Source: Anaerolineales bacterium
Lineage (GTDB): Bacteria; Chloroflexota; Anaerolineae; Anaerolineales; Villigracilaceae
Assembly: GCA_016789305.1 (NCBI GenBank)
Contig: JAEURJ010000016.1
Coordinates: 124,001 to 188,000 of the forward strand
Reading direction: 5' to 3'
Length of the DNA: 64,000 bases
In this document: positions 33,532 through 40,980 of the stretch, piece by piece
Layout of the letters: the number at the start of each line of letters is the position of its first letter
Position numbering within the stretch: position 1 is the stretch's first letter
Notes under the pieces: generated by a model
What the model was told of the DNA's origin: nothing
Database searches by the model: none
The model's input: only the letters and a program-made list of their open reading frames with translations
Program-made: the position numbers and the translations under genes

Positions 33532-34671
33532 ATGAAATTATTCAATCGCCTTGCCGATCGTTTTGCAAAAGTTGAACCACTGCCCGTTGGGACCCATCAC
33601 CTGCAAACCACACAGGATGAAAAACCGTATCGCGTCCACCTGCGTCTGCAGCAGGACGGCTCGGGCGTATTGATCGTCAACGCTTCCACGGTGCTGCAGT
33701 TGAATCCCACCGCCGCAGAGTGTGCATTTCATTTCATCAAAGGAAGCACGCCGGAGGAAGCTGCAAAACAAATTTCTACTCGCTACCGCATCAACAAAAG
33801 GGTTGCGCTGGAAGACTTCAACAACTTTACCGAACAAATTCATACCTTGATCTCCACGCCGGATCTGGACCCCGTCTCTTTTATGGGCTTTGAGCAGGCC
33901 GCGCCTCATTCCACAGAGCTCAGCGTACCGCTGCGCCTCGATTGTGCACTGACCTACCGCCTGCCTGAAAACACACAAGCCGAATATGCGCCTGTCAAAC
34001 GAGTCACACGTGAACTGAGTACTGATGAATGGAAGATCATTTTAAACAAAGCCTGGGGGATTGGGATTCCACACATCACCTTCACCGGCGGAGAAGCCAC
34101 CCTGCGCGACGATCTCCCTGAATTGATCGCCCACGCCGAGAGCATCGGTCAGGTCTGCGGATTGCTCACCGATGGCATGAAGCTTGCCGATAAAAAATAC
34201 CTCGATCAACTGCTGAAAACCGGGCTCGATCATATTTTGTTCATCCTCCAGCCTGAGAAGAAGGAATCCTGGACGGCGCTTGAAACGATCATGCCTGAGG
34301 ATATCTTTGTCACAGTACATATCACTTTGAACAAAAATAGCGGAAACATGGGACAAGTACTTGAAAAGCTGGCAAGCTTGAAAGTACAAAGCCTTTCTCT
34401 TACGCTCGCGGATGATTCCCTTGATGAAACATATAACGCTCTGCGCGATCAGGCCGCGGAACTGGGTCTCTCGTTGAAATTCGATCTGCCCGTTCCGTAT
34501 TCTGCCAATCATCCGATTGCTTTTGAAACACTGGAAGATCATATTCCCAATGGCGCAGGCAGGGCCTGGTTGTACGTGGAACCGGATGGCGATGTATTGC
34601 CGGCGCAGGGCAAGGCCGATCAGGTAATGGGAAACTTCCTGCGTGATGAGTGGAACGCGATCCGTTCTTAA
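33532..34671 (+). CDS. Radical SAM-like paralogue lacking all cluster cysteines
   Basis: 379 residues. It aligns with the upstream enzyme from residue 1: PqqD-like region (LRLQQDGSGVLIVNASTVLQLNPTAA), LDCALTYRL at the place of TYRCNNDC, then GIPHITFTGGEATLRDDLPELIAHAE nearly unchanged. The three radical SAM cysteines are replaced and the SPASM end (VEPDGDVLPAQGKADQVMGNF) has lost its cysteines. It cannot bind the iron-sulfur clusters, so it is probably a non-catalytic partner, for example for peptide binding. It is intact, without frameshift, which argues against decay. GGAG lies five bases before ATG 33532. Confidence 0.85.
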   Translation: MKLFNRLADRFAKVEPLPVGTHHLQTTQDEKPYRVHLRLQQDGSGVLIVNASTVLQLNPTAAECAFHFIKGSTPEEAAKQISTRYRINKRVALEDFNNFTEQIHTLISTPDLDPVSFMGFEQAAPHSTELSVPLRLDCALTYRLPENTQAEYAPVKRVTRELSTDEWKIILNKAWGIGIPHITFTGGEATLRDDLPELIAHAESIGQVCGLLTDGMKLADKKYLDQLLKTGLDHILFILQPEKKESWTALETIMPEDIFVTVHITLNKNSGNMGQVLEKLASLKVQSLSLTLADDSLDETYNALRDQAAELGLSLKFDLPVPYSANHPIAFETLEDHIPNGAGRAWLYVEPDGDVLPAQGKADQVMGNFLRDEWNAIRS

Positions 34672-35400
34672 ATGAATTGGCACAAGCGATATGCCCAGCA
34701 AGGTCAATGGACTCGCGACCTGCGGGCTTATATTTTCGACAAAATAAAACTGAAGAATACAGATCGCGTGCTTGAAGTGGGCTGCGGGACAGGGGCGATT
34801 CTCTCCGAAATCCCAACGCATCCCACGCTTCATGGTCTGGACCTTGATCCTGCTGCGCTCGCCGAATGCAGATTCCACGCCCCAACCGCTTCGTTGATCC
34901 GCGGGGACGCGCTTGCGCTCCCCTATCCCGATCGATCCTTTGATATCGTCTACTGTCACTTTCTGCTGTTGTGGGTACAGGATCCATTGCAGGCTTTGCT
35001 GGAGATGAGGCGGGTTGCAAAACAAAACGGTCACATCATTGCATTTGCAGAGCCCGATTATTTAAATCGAATCGACAAACCCGACGAACTCTCCAAATTG
35101 GGGAAATGGCAAACCGAAGCGCTGATCCGCCAGGGCGCGGACCCGGGTTTGGGTTCGCGGCTCGCTGAATTATTTTTTCAGGCTGGGATAAAAACAATAG
35201 AAACAGGAACAATTCAAAGCGGGGAAAAAGAAGCGTCGCCCGAAGAGTGGGAAATGGAATGGGCGGTGATCGAATCCGATCTGGCAGGATCAATTTCAGA
35301 TGCAGACATCCAAAAAATGAAGCAACTGGATGGACAAGCCCGCGCGCAAAGCCTGCGGTCGTTAAATGTACCCACCTACTTTGCCTGGGGAACCTCCTGA
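34672..35400 (+). CDS. SAM-dependent methyltransferase of the radical SAM operon
   Basis: 242 residues, class I fold: VLEVGCGTGAILSEI (motif I), HGLDLDPAALAECR (motif II), IRGDALALPYPDRSFDIVYCHFLLLWV (motifs III-IV), NGHIIAFAEPDY. It belongs to the Methyltransf_11 group. The ATG follows the preceding TAA with no gap, so it is translationally coupled and probably works on the same substrate, for instance methylating the modified tail or its C-terminus. Independent small-molecule function cannot be excluded. Confidence 0.85.
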   Translation: MNWHKRYAQQGQWTRDLRAYIFDKIKLKNTDRVLEVGCGTGAILSEIPTHPTLHGLDLDPAALAECRFHAPTASLIRGDALALPYPDRSFDIVYCHFLLLWVQDPLQALLEMRRVAKQNGHIIAFAEPDYLNRIDKPDELSKLGKWQTEALIRQGADPGLGSRLAELFFQAGIKTIETGTIQSGEKEASPEEWEMEWAVIESDLAGSISDADIQKMKQLDGQARAQSLRSLNVPTYFAWGTS

Positions 35401-35456
35401 TTGACTTGTGCTACACTTACTGACATTCAAAGTTCAATCATTTAGGAAACCCCAAT

Positions 35457-36470
35457 ATGGAAATCTGTTATTTGATCGCCTTCCCCGATACATACGAAGG
35501 CAGTACCCCCATTCCCGAGCAATTTAAGGGATTGGTGAAGGACGCTCCCTACTTCCAACCCACCGATATTGATCTGGTTGCGTTAGGCGAAGAGACCATT
35601 CTGATCGAAGGATATGCCGTCTCGACGGTTCGCCAACGGTTCGACGACCGCGTGCAGATGGTGGAATGTCATTTTGACTTGAAGGATCCGTTTGCACCTT
35701 CGGTGTTATCCGACCGTATCAAGATCCAAAGTGCCCTGCAAAGCCGCTTCATTCCGGAAGCGATCCGCAGAAACGGACTGTATGAGGAATATTCCATTCT
35801 GCTCGTACAGGAAGCAAACCCCACACCCGATAAGTGGATCGACAAGAATAGTTTGGCGATTGCCAACTTCATCCGCTCGCAGCGCGAGGTGTTCGACAAG
35901 GAGGAAGTGAATGAAATTCTCGCTTCCCGCACGCGGTATTCTGCACGCGAGCTCACCCTAGTGGATTGGGAAGGGGCGATCATCATCGCGCCCAACGCGG
36001 ATTATCATTCCGATATTGCGCTGCTTAAGATCGGCAATTACCAGTTATTGCGCTATCGCATGTTGGACAAATCTGTGGAGGAAATGCTCGACAAGATCAA
36101 TGAAACATTCTTTAAAAACAAGCGGCGGCCACGCCCCACCCGCGGCATGATCCGCCAGATCGCGCAGCATCGGCTCGAAGTGATGCTCGGCTTCGAACGC
36201 GCCGAACAAAATATGCTGCTCATTGGGGATTGGTACACCTCGAAATTATATGAAGCCATTCAAGGCGAGTTTTACCTCAAGGACTGGAAGGAAAGCGTCC
36301 GCTCGAAACTGGACAACCTCGAGAACATCGTCGAGACCATTAAGGACAACTTCAGCATCTCCTGGGAAAATTTGATGGACCAATTCCAAATGTACCTGTG
36401 GCTGCTGCTGCTGCTTGGTTACCTATATCTGTACTTTTTGGACGCAGGCTGGATCACGATTCCAAAATAA
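35457..36470 (+). CDS. RMD1/DUF155-like protein with C-terminal membrane helix
   Basis: 337 residues. The last 100 residues (MLLIGDWYTSKLYEAIQGEFYLKDW, RSKLDNLENIVETIKDNFS, then hydrophobic MYLWLLLLLGYLYLYFLDAG) follow the plan of the RMD1/YagE (DUF155) family: a conserved helix pair and a C-terminal transmembrane anchor. The N-terminal half is divergent (ALGEETILIEGYAV, ELTLVDWEGAIIIAPNADY). No function is established for bacterial members. It has its own promoter-like TACACT (35412-35417) with TTGACT upstream but short spacing, and AGGA before ATG 35457. Confidence 0.6.
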   Translation: MEICYLIAFPDTYEGSTPIPEQFKGLVKDAPYFQPTDIDLVALGEETILIEGYAVSTVRQRFDDRVQMVECHFDLKDPFAPSVLSDRIKIQSALQSRFIPEAIRRNGLYEEYSILLVQEANPTPDKWIDKNSLAIANFIRSQREVFDKEEVNEILASRTRYSARELTLVDWEGAIIIAPNADYHSDIALLKIGNYQLLRYRMLDKSVEEMLDKINETFFKNKRRPRPTRGMIRQIAQHRLEVMLGFERAEQNMLLIGDWYTSKLYEAIQGEFYLKDWKESVRSKLDNLENIVETIKDNFSISWENLMDQFQMYLWLLLLLGYLYLYFLDAGWITIPK

Positions 36471-36564
36471 GTCAGTCCGCCACCCAACATAACTGTAACC
36501 CTTCCGGGGCAAAAACCGGCTTTCGCTATGGTATCCTTGCCAAAATTTTCCAAAAGGATTCCCC

Positions 36565-37602
36565 ATGCATCGCCTTAAACTTCTGTTCGCCCTTCTTACC
36601 CTTTTCTTTGTTACCGCAGCCTGTGCCAGCCTCGGCAGTGATGAAGAATATTACGATGAAGAAATCGTTACCGAGGAAGCCCTTCCCACGGAAGAACCAA
36701 CCGAAGCCCCGCTGTCAGTCGCAGAAGGCGCCATCTGCACGGACCTCACCGACCAGATCATGCAGATTTCCACATCTGCAAGTGAGGCAGGCAGCGATAC
36801 CGAATCAACAGATGTTCAGGAAGAGACGCCGCTTGTTGTTTATGAGGTGAACGGGGATCAGATCTCCAACCCCGTGTTGGAAGATGTTTCCTCCGAGTTA
36901 CAGGACCAACAGGCTGATGAAGCCACCCAACAGCAAGTATGGGATTATTACACCGCGCTCATCCCAGCCGAGAACCGCAGCACCATCGTCGAATATTCCG
37001 TCTTCACCGACGGTGTGGATAATACCCTTGCCGCCGTCACACAAACCCAAACGGACCCGGCCGCCTGGTCCCTGCAAGTGGATATTGCCGATACTTCCGA
37101 TTATTACAGCCTGACCTTCACGCTCATTCACGAATATGGCCACCTGCTCACACTGGGACCCGATCAAGTGCCCCCCAGCCTTGCTGTGTTCAACAACCCT
37201 GAAGATAACGATATCTATCTAAAAGAACTCTCCGCCTGTCCCGATTACTTCCCCGGGGAAGGCTGTGCCAATCCTGATTCCTACATCAACGCTTTCTACA
37301 ATCAATTCTGGGCCGGCATTCACGAGGAATGGCAGCAGATCAACCTCGAAGAAGATCCCGACCTGTTGCAACAAGGTCTTGATGATTTCTATGCCAGGTA
37401 TCAGGATCAATTTGTCACCGATTATGCCGCCACCAATCCGGAAGAAGATATGGCCGAATCATGGTCGTTCTTCGTTCTTGGTCCAAAGCCGGCCGGTGAC
37501 ACCATCGCGGAACAAAAAACACTTTTCTTCTATGATTATCCTGAGCTTGTTGAATTACGCTCCGCCATCCTGAATAATCTTTGCACTTCGTTCCCTCAAT
37601 AA
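36565..37602 (+). CDS. Zinc metallopeptidase-like lipoprotein
   Basis: 345 residues. Signal peptide with lipobox (FVTAAC, Cys near 19), an acidic Glu/Thr/Pro spacer, then a domain with LIHEYGHLLTL: the HExxH zinc motif at residues 189-193. It is followed by two Cys (LSACPDYFPGEGC), an aromatic helix FYNQFWAGIHEEW and PEEDMAESWSFFVLG, whose Glu could be the third zinc ligand, as in gluzincins. It should be an extracellular, membrane-attached protease; the substrate is unknown. AAAAGGA precedes the start. Confidence 0.8.
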   Translation: MHRLKLLFALLTLFFVTAACASLGSDEEYYDEEIVTEEALPTEEPTEAPLSVAEGAICTDLTDQIMQISTSASEAGSDTESTDVQEETPLVVYEVNGDQISNPVLEDVSSELQDQQADEATQQQVWDYYTALIPAENRSTIVEYSVFTDGVDNTLAAVTQTQTDPAAWSLQVDIADTSDYYSLTFTLIHEYGHLLTLGPDQVPPSLAVFNNPEDNDIYLKELSACPDYFPGEGCANPDSYINAFYNQFWAGIHEEWQQINLEEDPDLLQQGLDDFYARYQDQFVTDYAATNPEEDMAESWSFFVLGPKPAGDTIAEQKTLFFYDYPELVELRSAILNNLCTSFPQ

Positions 37603-37610
37603 AAACCAAA

Positions 37611-37646
37611 TTCCCTCCGCAGAATAGCCTGCGGAGGGAATAAAAA
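37611..37646 (+). terminator. Hairpin terminator
   Basis: TTCCCTCCGCAG / CTGCGGAGGGAA, loop AATAGC, between the metallopeptidase and phosphatase genes. Confidence 0.7.
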
Positions 37647-37652
37647 TACCCT

Positions 37653-38216
37653 ATGACCAAACTTCCCATCATCGAATCCTACTGGGTGCAGGAAAATCGT
37701 TTCCTTGCCGGTGAATACCCCGGCGATTACAACCCGGAAACCGCCCGCCGCCGCATCGACCAATTTCTGGAAGCGGGTATCAACACTTTCTTCGATCTCA
37801 CTCAACCCGGCGAACACGCACCTTACGAAATCATTCTCAAGGAACAAGCCCATGCTTACGAAGTCGATGCGCAGTATCATCGCTTCGCCATTCGCGATCA
37901 CGACACCTCTTCGCGCGAAACCATGGTTCACATTCTGGATACCATCGACACGTCCCTGGATAAAGGAAGAAACATCTATGTCCATTGCTGGGGTGGTATT
38001 GGGCGCACCGGCATTACAGTGGGCTGTTATCTCGTTCGTCACGGCATGAAAAATGAGCAGGCTGTGGAACACGTCAACAAGTTGTATAAAACACGACCCC
38101 ATAATTTCTCCTATCCGCGCTCGCCTGAAACTTCCCATCAAATCGACTTCGTCCTCAATTGGCATGAGATTCCTGATGCGGCTCACAAAAGTAAACAAAA
38201 TTTTTGCGAAGGATAA
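37653..38216 (+). CDS. Cysteine-based protein tyrosine / dual-specificity phosphatase
   Basis: 187 residues. The P-loop is HCWGGIGRTG with nucleophile Cys112 and Arg118; the general acid lies probably in IRDHDT about 30 residues earlier (the WPD-loop equivalent). The N-terminus (YWVQENRFLAGEYPGD) is that of prokaryotic dual-specificity-like phosphatases. No signal peptide, so cytoplasmic. It could dephosphorylate phosphotyrosine proteins or small phosphates such as inositol phosphates; sequence alone does not say. Weak -10-like AAAAAT lies five bases before ATG 37653 and there is no ribosome-binding site. Confidence 0.85.
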   Translation: MTKLPIIESYWVQENRFLAGEYPGDYNPETARRRIDQFLEAGINTFFDLTQPGEHAPYEIILKEQAHAYEVDAQYHRFAIRDHDTSSRETMVHILDTIDTSLDKGRNIYVHCWGGIGRTGITVGCYLVRHGMKNEQAVEHVNKLYKTRPHNFSYPRSPETSHQIDFVLNWHEIPDAAHKSKQNFCEG

Positions 38217-38273
38217 AGATCCGCGCTTCGGCCGGGACCCCTGGCCTGCGGTGTCAACCCATGCATTTTCCAA

Positions 38274-38334
38274 GCCTCAGCTTTGTTTCTGCCGGTGGCT
38301 GGAATCAGCCTTCGGCGGAGAATGAGGCGTTTTG
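38274..38334 (+). terminator. Branched hairpin with T run
   Basis: GCCTCA / TGAGGC outer stem encloses GGCTG-GAAT-CAGCC and a CTGCCG/CGGCGG arm, followed by GTTTTG. It probably ends the phosphatase transcript. The rest of this 210-base gap holds the lepB promoter. Confidence 0.55.
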
Positions 38335-38394
38335 TCCTCCATCCACCAAATGTGAGTAAGACCTAAGTGGGAGCGGGGCATCTGGAAATGGAAG

Positions 38395-38420
38395 TATAAT
38401 TTTGGCCAGATCGTGGAGGC
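38395..38420 (+). promoter_or_regulatory. -10 box and ribosome-binding site of lepB
   Basis: TATAAT at 38395-38400; GTGGAGG at 38413-38419, seven bases before a TTG start codon, which fixes the unusual start. Confidence 0.65.
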
Positions 38421-38426
38421 TTTTCA

Positions 38427-39020
38427 TTGGAAACTTTTCAGCAGGAAGAACAGGCAGAAACAGAAACGCAGCCGCCTACAGAGGAAAAAATCAATTGGGG
38501 ACGGTTTGCCTTGGACCTGGTGGAAACGCTTGTTTTGGCAGTCGTTTTATTCGTCGGGATCAACACGGTCTCGGCGCGCGTACGAGTGGATGGGACCAGC
38601 ATGGTCCCCACCTTGCAGGACGGCGAATTTGTGTTGGTAAATAAACTGAGTTACCGCTTCGGCGATGTCACTCGCGGCGATATTATTGTTTTTCACTTCC
38701 CCCTTAATCCGCAGGAGGATTTGATCAAACGTGTGATCGGGTTGCCCGGTGACCAGGTGAAAATTGAAAACGGGCAGGTTTTTGTGAACGGTGCGTTGCT
38801 AAATGAAACCTACATTGCCGCTCCGCCAAACTATGCCAGCGACTGGCAAGTGCCGGCAGACAACTTCTTCGTTCTCGGAGATAACCGCAATAATTCGTCC
38901 GACTCCCATTCCTGGGGGTTGCTGCCCAGCGACAAGATCGTGGGCAAGGCGGTGCTGATCTACTGGCCGCCTCCGCTTTGGAAAGTGATCCAACACCCTG
39001 ATATTCTGGCTGTTCAATGA
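38427..39020 (+). CDS. lepB: Signal peptidase I, LepB type (TTG start)
   Basis: 197 residues, the bacterial P-type enzyme that removes Sec/Tat signal peptides. Ser58 in GTSMVPTL and Lys101 in DLIKRVIGLPGD form the catalytic dyad; the later boxes FVLGDNRNNSSDSHSWG and GKAVLIYWPP are complete. One membrane helix (residues about 30-50) follows an acidic N-terminal segment. TTG 38427 is the start, since GGAGG is correctly spaced and no ATG is near. The next gene overlaps its stop by four bases. This contrasts with the Ser/His-type peptidase at 17764. Confidence 0.95.
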   Translation: METFQQEEQAETETQPPTEEKINWGRFALDLVETLVLAVVLFVGINTVSARVRVDGTSMVPTLQDGEFVLVNKLSYRFGDVTRGDIIVFHFPLNPQEDLIKRVIGLPGDQVKIENGQVFVNGALLNETYIAAPPNYASDWQVPADNFFVLGDNRNNSSDSHSWGLLPSDKIVGKAVLIYWPPPLWKVIQHPDILAVQ

Positions 39021-39334
39021 AGACGAACATGACTGACAACGAAAACACCATCATTCTCGAACCATTTCCCTGCACTGAATGTTCTGCCGGGATGATGCAT
39101 CCGCGCATGATCACGTACTTCACCTGGTTGGGACAGGAACTCGTGACGGTGCCCCACTTCCCCGCCTGGATCTGTGATGTCTGCGGAAGGCGCCAGTACG
39201 ACGAGAAAGCCATCGCGTGGTTGAACATGTTATTGGATCCCAATACCGGCAAAACCACCATAAAGAAGCGCAAGACCAATCTGCGCAATAAAAAAACACG
39301 GTTGAACTCGCACCGCCCAATCCCGGACTCATAG
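39017..39334 (+). CDS. YgiT/MqsA-type zinc-finger protein
   Basis: 105 residues with two CxxC pairs: PCTECSAGMM and ICDVCGRRQYDEKAIAWLNML. The second, with the following YDEKAI helix, is the typical end of YgiT-type zinc-finger domains found in MqsA antitoxins and related proteins. There is no HTH domain as in MqsA and no toxin-like neighbour, so a toxin-antitoxin role is not supported. The basic tail (KTTIKKRKTNLRNKKTRLN) may contact nucleic acid. ATG 39017 overlaps the lepB stop. Confidence 0.75.
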   Translation: MKTNMTDNENTIILEPFPCTECSAGMMHPRMITYFTWLGQELVTVPHFPAWICDVCGRRQYDEKAIAWLNMLLDPNTGKTTIKKRKTNLRNKKTRLNSHRPIPDS

Positions 39335-39345
39335 GACGGCCGCTC

Positions 39346-39894
39346 ATGGCAATGGAAACTTCCCCTCGAACCAATCGCTTTATTTCCACGGACATTCTCA
39401 CCTCCGGCTATCGCATCGTCGGCAAGGCAATGGTGACCAACCATGGAGTGATGGGAATGATCAACGACAACTCGCATTCCGCGGTCGAGATCAATGATGC
39501 CCGTCTGGCACGCCTGCACATGCCCACCAAACTTGCAGATCATTTTGAACTGGTCCGCATGATGAAGAGACAAATTCACATGATCTGCCTGAATCGTCGC
39601 GAGGACCTGGGTCCTTCTGCACTGGTCCGTGGTGGATATAACAAGTTCGTCGAATATCCAGTACGAATGACCACTCAAATGTTCGAGCTCGAAGGCGTGA
39701 TGGAATTGCCCGGCCGCTTTGACTTTACTTCGATGATGGCGGAGGGTTCCCGTGAGTTTATCCCCATCTTCAATGCAGTGGTCACCGCCATCCTGATCCC
39801 CAACCTGCGTGTGGAAAGCGCTGCCGTGCTGATCAATCGCGGGAAGATTGACCTGGTGGCTTTGCTAAATCAACGGGTAAAGCCGGAAAACTAA
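39346..39894 (+). CDS. Conserved hypothetical protein, 182 aa
   Basis: No recognised domain. The protein starts with a short strand-rich segment (YRIVGKAMVTNHGVMGMINDNSHSAVEINDARLARLHMP), has a Met-rich middle (ELVRMMKRQIHMICLNRREDLGP) and ends with IFNAVVTAILIPNLRVESAAVLINRGKIDLVALL. There is no signal peptide or membrane helix. It begins 11 bases after the zinc-finger gene, so lepB, the zinc-finger gene and this gene probably form one operon. AGGA precedes ATG 39346. Confidence 0.65.
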   Translation: MAMETSPRTNRFISTDILTSGYRIVGKAMVTNHGVMGMINDNSHSAVEINDARLARLHMPTKLADHFELVRMMKRQIHMICLNRREDLGPSALVRGGYNKFVEYPVRMTTQMFELEGVMELPGRFDFTSMMAEGSREFIPIFNAVVTAILIPNLRVESAAVLINRGKIDLVALLNQRVKPEN

Positions 39895-39962
39895 TCAGCA
39901 GATTTGCTTGACTGACAAAAGGTGGGGTGATACAATCCGCCCGCTCAAAAAATAGAGCAACT

Positions 39963-40038
39963 GCCCCCATCGTCTAGTGGACTAGGACGCGGCCCTTTCA
40001 AGGCCACGACCGGGGTTCGAATCCCCGTGGGGGCACCA
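39963..40038 (+). tRNA. tRNA-Glu (anticodon UUC)
   Basis: Complete cloverleaf: acceptor GCCCCCA / TGGGGGC, anticodon loop CTTTCAA (anticodon TTC), T arm CGGGGTTCGAATCCCCG, discriminator A and encoded CCA. A hairpin with a T run follows. Confidence 0.97.
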
Positions 40039-40075
40039 AACAAAATCACCTGTTGCTGGGTGGTTTTTTTGTTTT
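40039..40075 (+). terminator. Hairpin terminator after tRNA-Glu
   Basis: AACAAAATCACC pairs with GGTGGTTTTTTTGTT; T-rich tail. Confidence 0.75.
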
Positions 40076-40121
40076 ATTCGGCTTGCATACTTTCAGAATC
40101 AAAACCAATCAATAAATCATT

Positions 40122-40157
40122 ATGATATAATTAGAACATGAGTTCTAATTATATCAT
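40122..40157. promoter_or_regulatory. Perfect 16-bp palindrome with internal TATAAT and SOS-box core
   Basis: ATGATATAATTAGAAC and its complement flank ATGA. The centre GAAC-ATGA-GTTC fits the GAAC-N4-GTTC LexA consensus exactly, and the left arm holds TATAAT (40126-40131), so a bound repressor would cover the promoter of the ASCH gene 19 bases downstream. Confidence 0.6.
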
Positions 40158-40175
40158 TTACACCAAGGAGGCAAA

Positions 40176-40460
40176 ATGGCTGTTCAATTGGTTCTTCATC
40201 TCAAAAAGCAATATTTCGAGGAAATCAAAAACGGTAAAAAGAGGTTTGAATACCGTCTGAAAACTCCTTACTGGCATAAACGCCTGGTCGGCAAGCAGTA
40301 TGACAGCATTCGCCTTTTGTGTGGATATCCAAAGGTTGGCGAGAAAGACAAGGAAATCGTCCGCCGTTTTAAAGGCTATCGACCCATGATCATCAAGCAT
40401 CCGCACTTCGGCAAAAATCCAGTGCGTGTCTACGCAATTGAAGTGGACTCGAGAGTATGA
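40176..40460 (+). CDS. ASCH-domain protein
   Basis: 94 residues covering one ASCH/PUA-like barrel: LVLHLKKQYFEEIKNGKKRFEYRLKTPYW (the K-x2-YFxxIxxGxKxxExR pattern with conserved Lys, Glu and Arg), YDSIRLLCGYPK and VRVYAIEVDSRV. ASCH proteins bind RNA or act on modified nucleosides (for example YqfB as an acetylcytidine amidohydrolase). AAGGAGG lies close before ATG 40176. The palindrome upstream suggests repression. A perfect 16-bp hairpin terminates it. Confidence 0.85.
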   Translation: MAVQLVLHLKKQYFEEIKNGKKRFEYRLKTPYWHKRLVGKQYDSIRLLCGYPKVGEKDKEIVRRFKGYRPMIIKHPHFGKNPVRVYAIEVDSRV

Positions 40461-40492
40461 AAAAAAATCCCTGAACGTTCAGGGATTTTTTT
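40461..40492 (+). terminator. Hairpin terminator
   Basis: Perfect palindrome AAAAAAATCCCTGAAC plus complement, ending in seven T. Confidence 0.9.
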
Positions 40493-40500
40493 ATATCCGA

Positions 40501-40980
40501 TTATGAATTCGCTTTTTTCGGATGGTACGGAATGAATAACAAAAATCCCAAAGCGATCACTCCCTGCCCGATGAGTACGCCCGTCGCCTGCCAGGGGCCA
40601 AAATAAGGAGTCTGCGGAAATGATTGGGATCCCATGCCAAAGATATCTGCCAGTCCTGCAAAAACTGCAATGACAAATCCCGTGGCCGCCATGCGGGTGC
40701 CGATCTCGGAAATGATGGTGCGTTCATATCCCCACCACAAGGTGAGAATACCCACATAACCGCCAAGGCACATGACTGCCAAACCGACCAGGAACATCGC
40801 AATTTGTACGAAGCCAACCACCGGGCTGCGATCCCAGCCAAATAAATCGGGTTTGGTTCCAATTGCAAAGAAGAGAAATCCAGCCAGGACCGTGATCAAA
40901 CTGATGCGAATTCGGGGCGTTGCAGCATCATCCAGCGGATTGGTGCTTATGGAAGTGGTTGCGGGAACATTTGAAGTCAT
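40501..40980 (-). CDS. Four-helix membrane protein of unknown function
   Basis: 159 residues with about four membrane helices (LITVLAGFLFFAIG, GFVQIAMFLVGLAVMCLGGYVGIL, MAATGFVIAVFAGLADIFG, TGVLIGQGVIALGFLLFIPYH). No family is recognised. ATG 40980 shares its A with the dipeptidase stop (TAATG), so it is translated by reinitiation after the dipeptidase; an in-frame ATG 12 codons earlier would lie inside that gene. Confidence 0.7.
   Translation of the reverse strand: MTSNVPATTSISTNPLDDAATPRIRISLITVLAGFLFFAIGTKPDLFGWDRSPVVGFVQIAMFLVGLAVMCLGGYVGILTLWWGYERTIISEIGTRMAATGFVIAVFAGLADIFGMGSQSFPQTPYFGPWQATGVLIGQGVIALGFLLFIPYHPKKANS

Noticed and set aside
39017-39334. MqsA antitoxin of a toxin-antitoxin pair
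   Set aside because: Only the zinc-finger part is present; there is no HTH and no MqsR-like or other toxin gene beside it.
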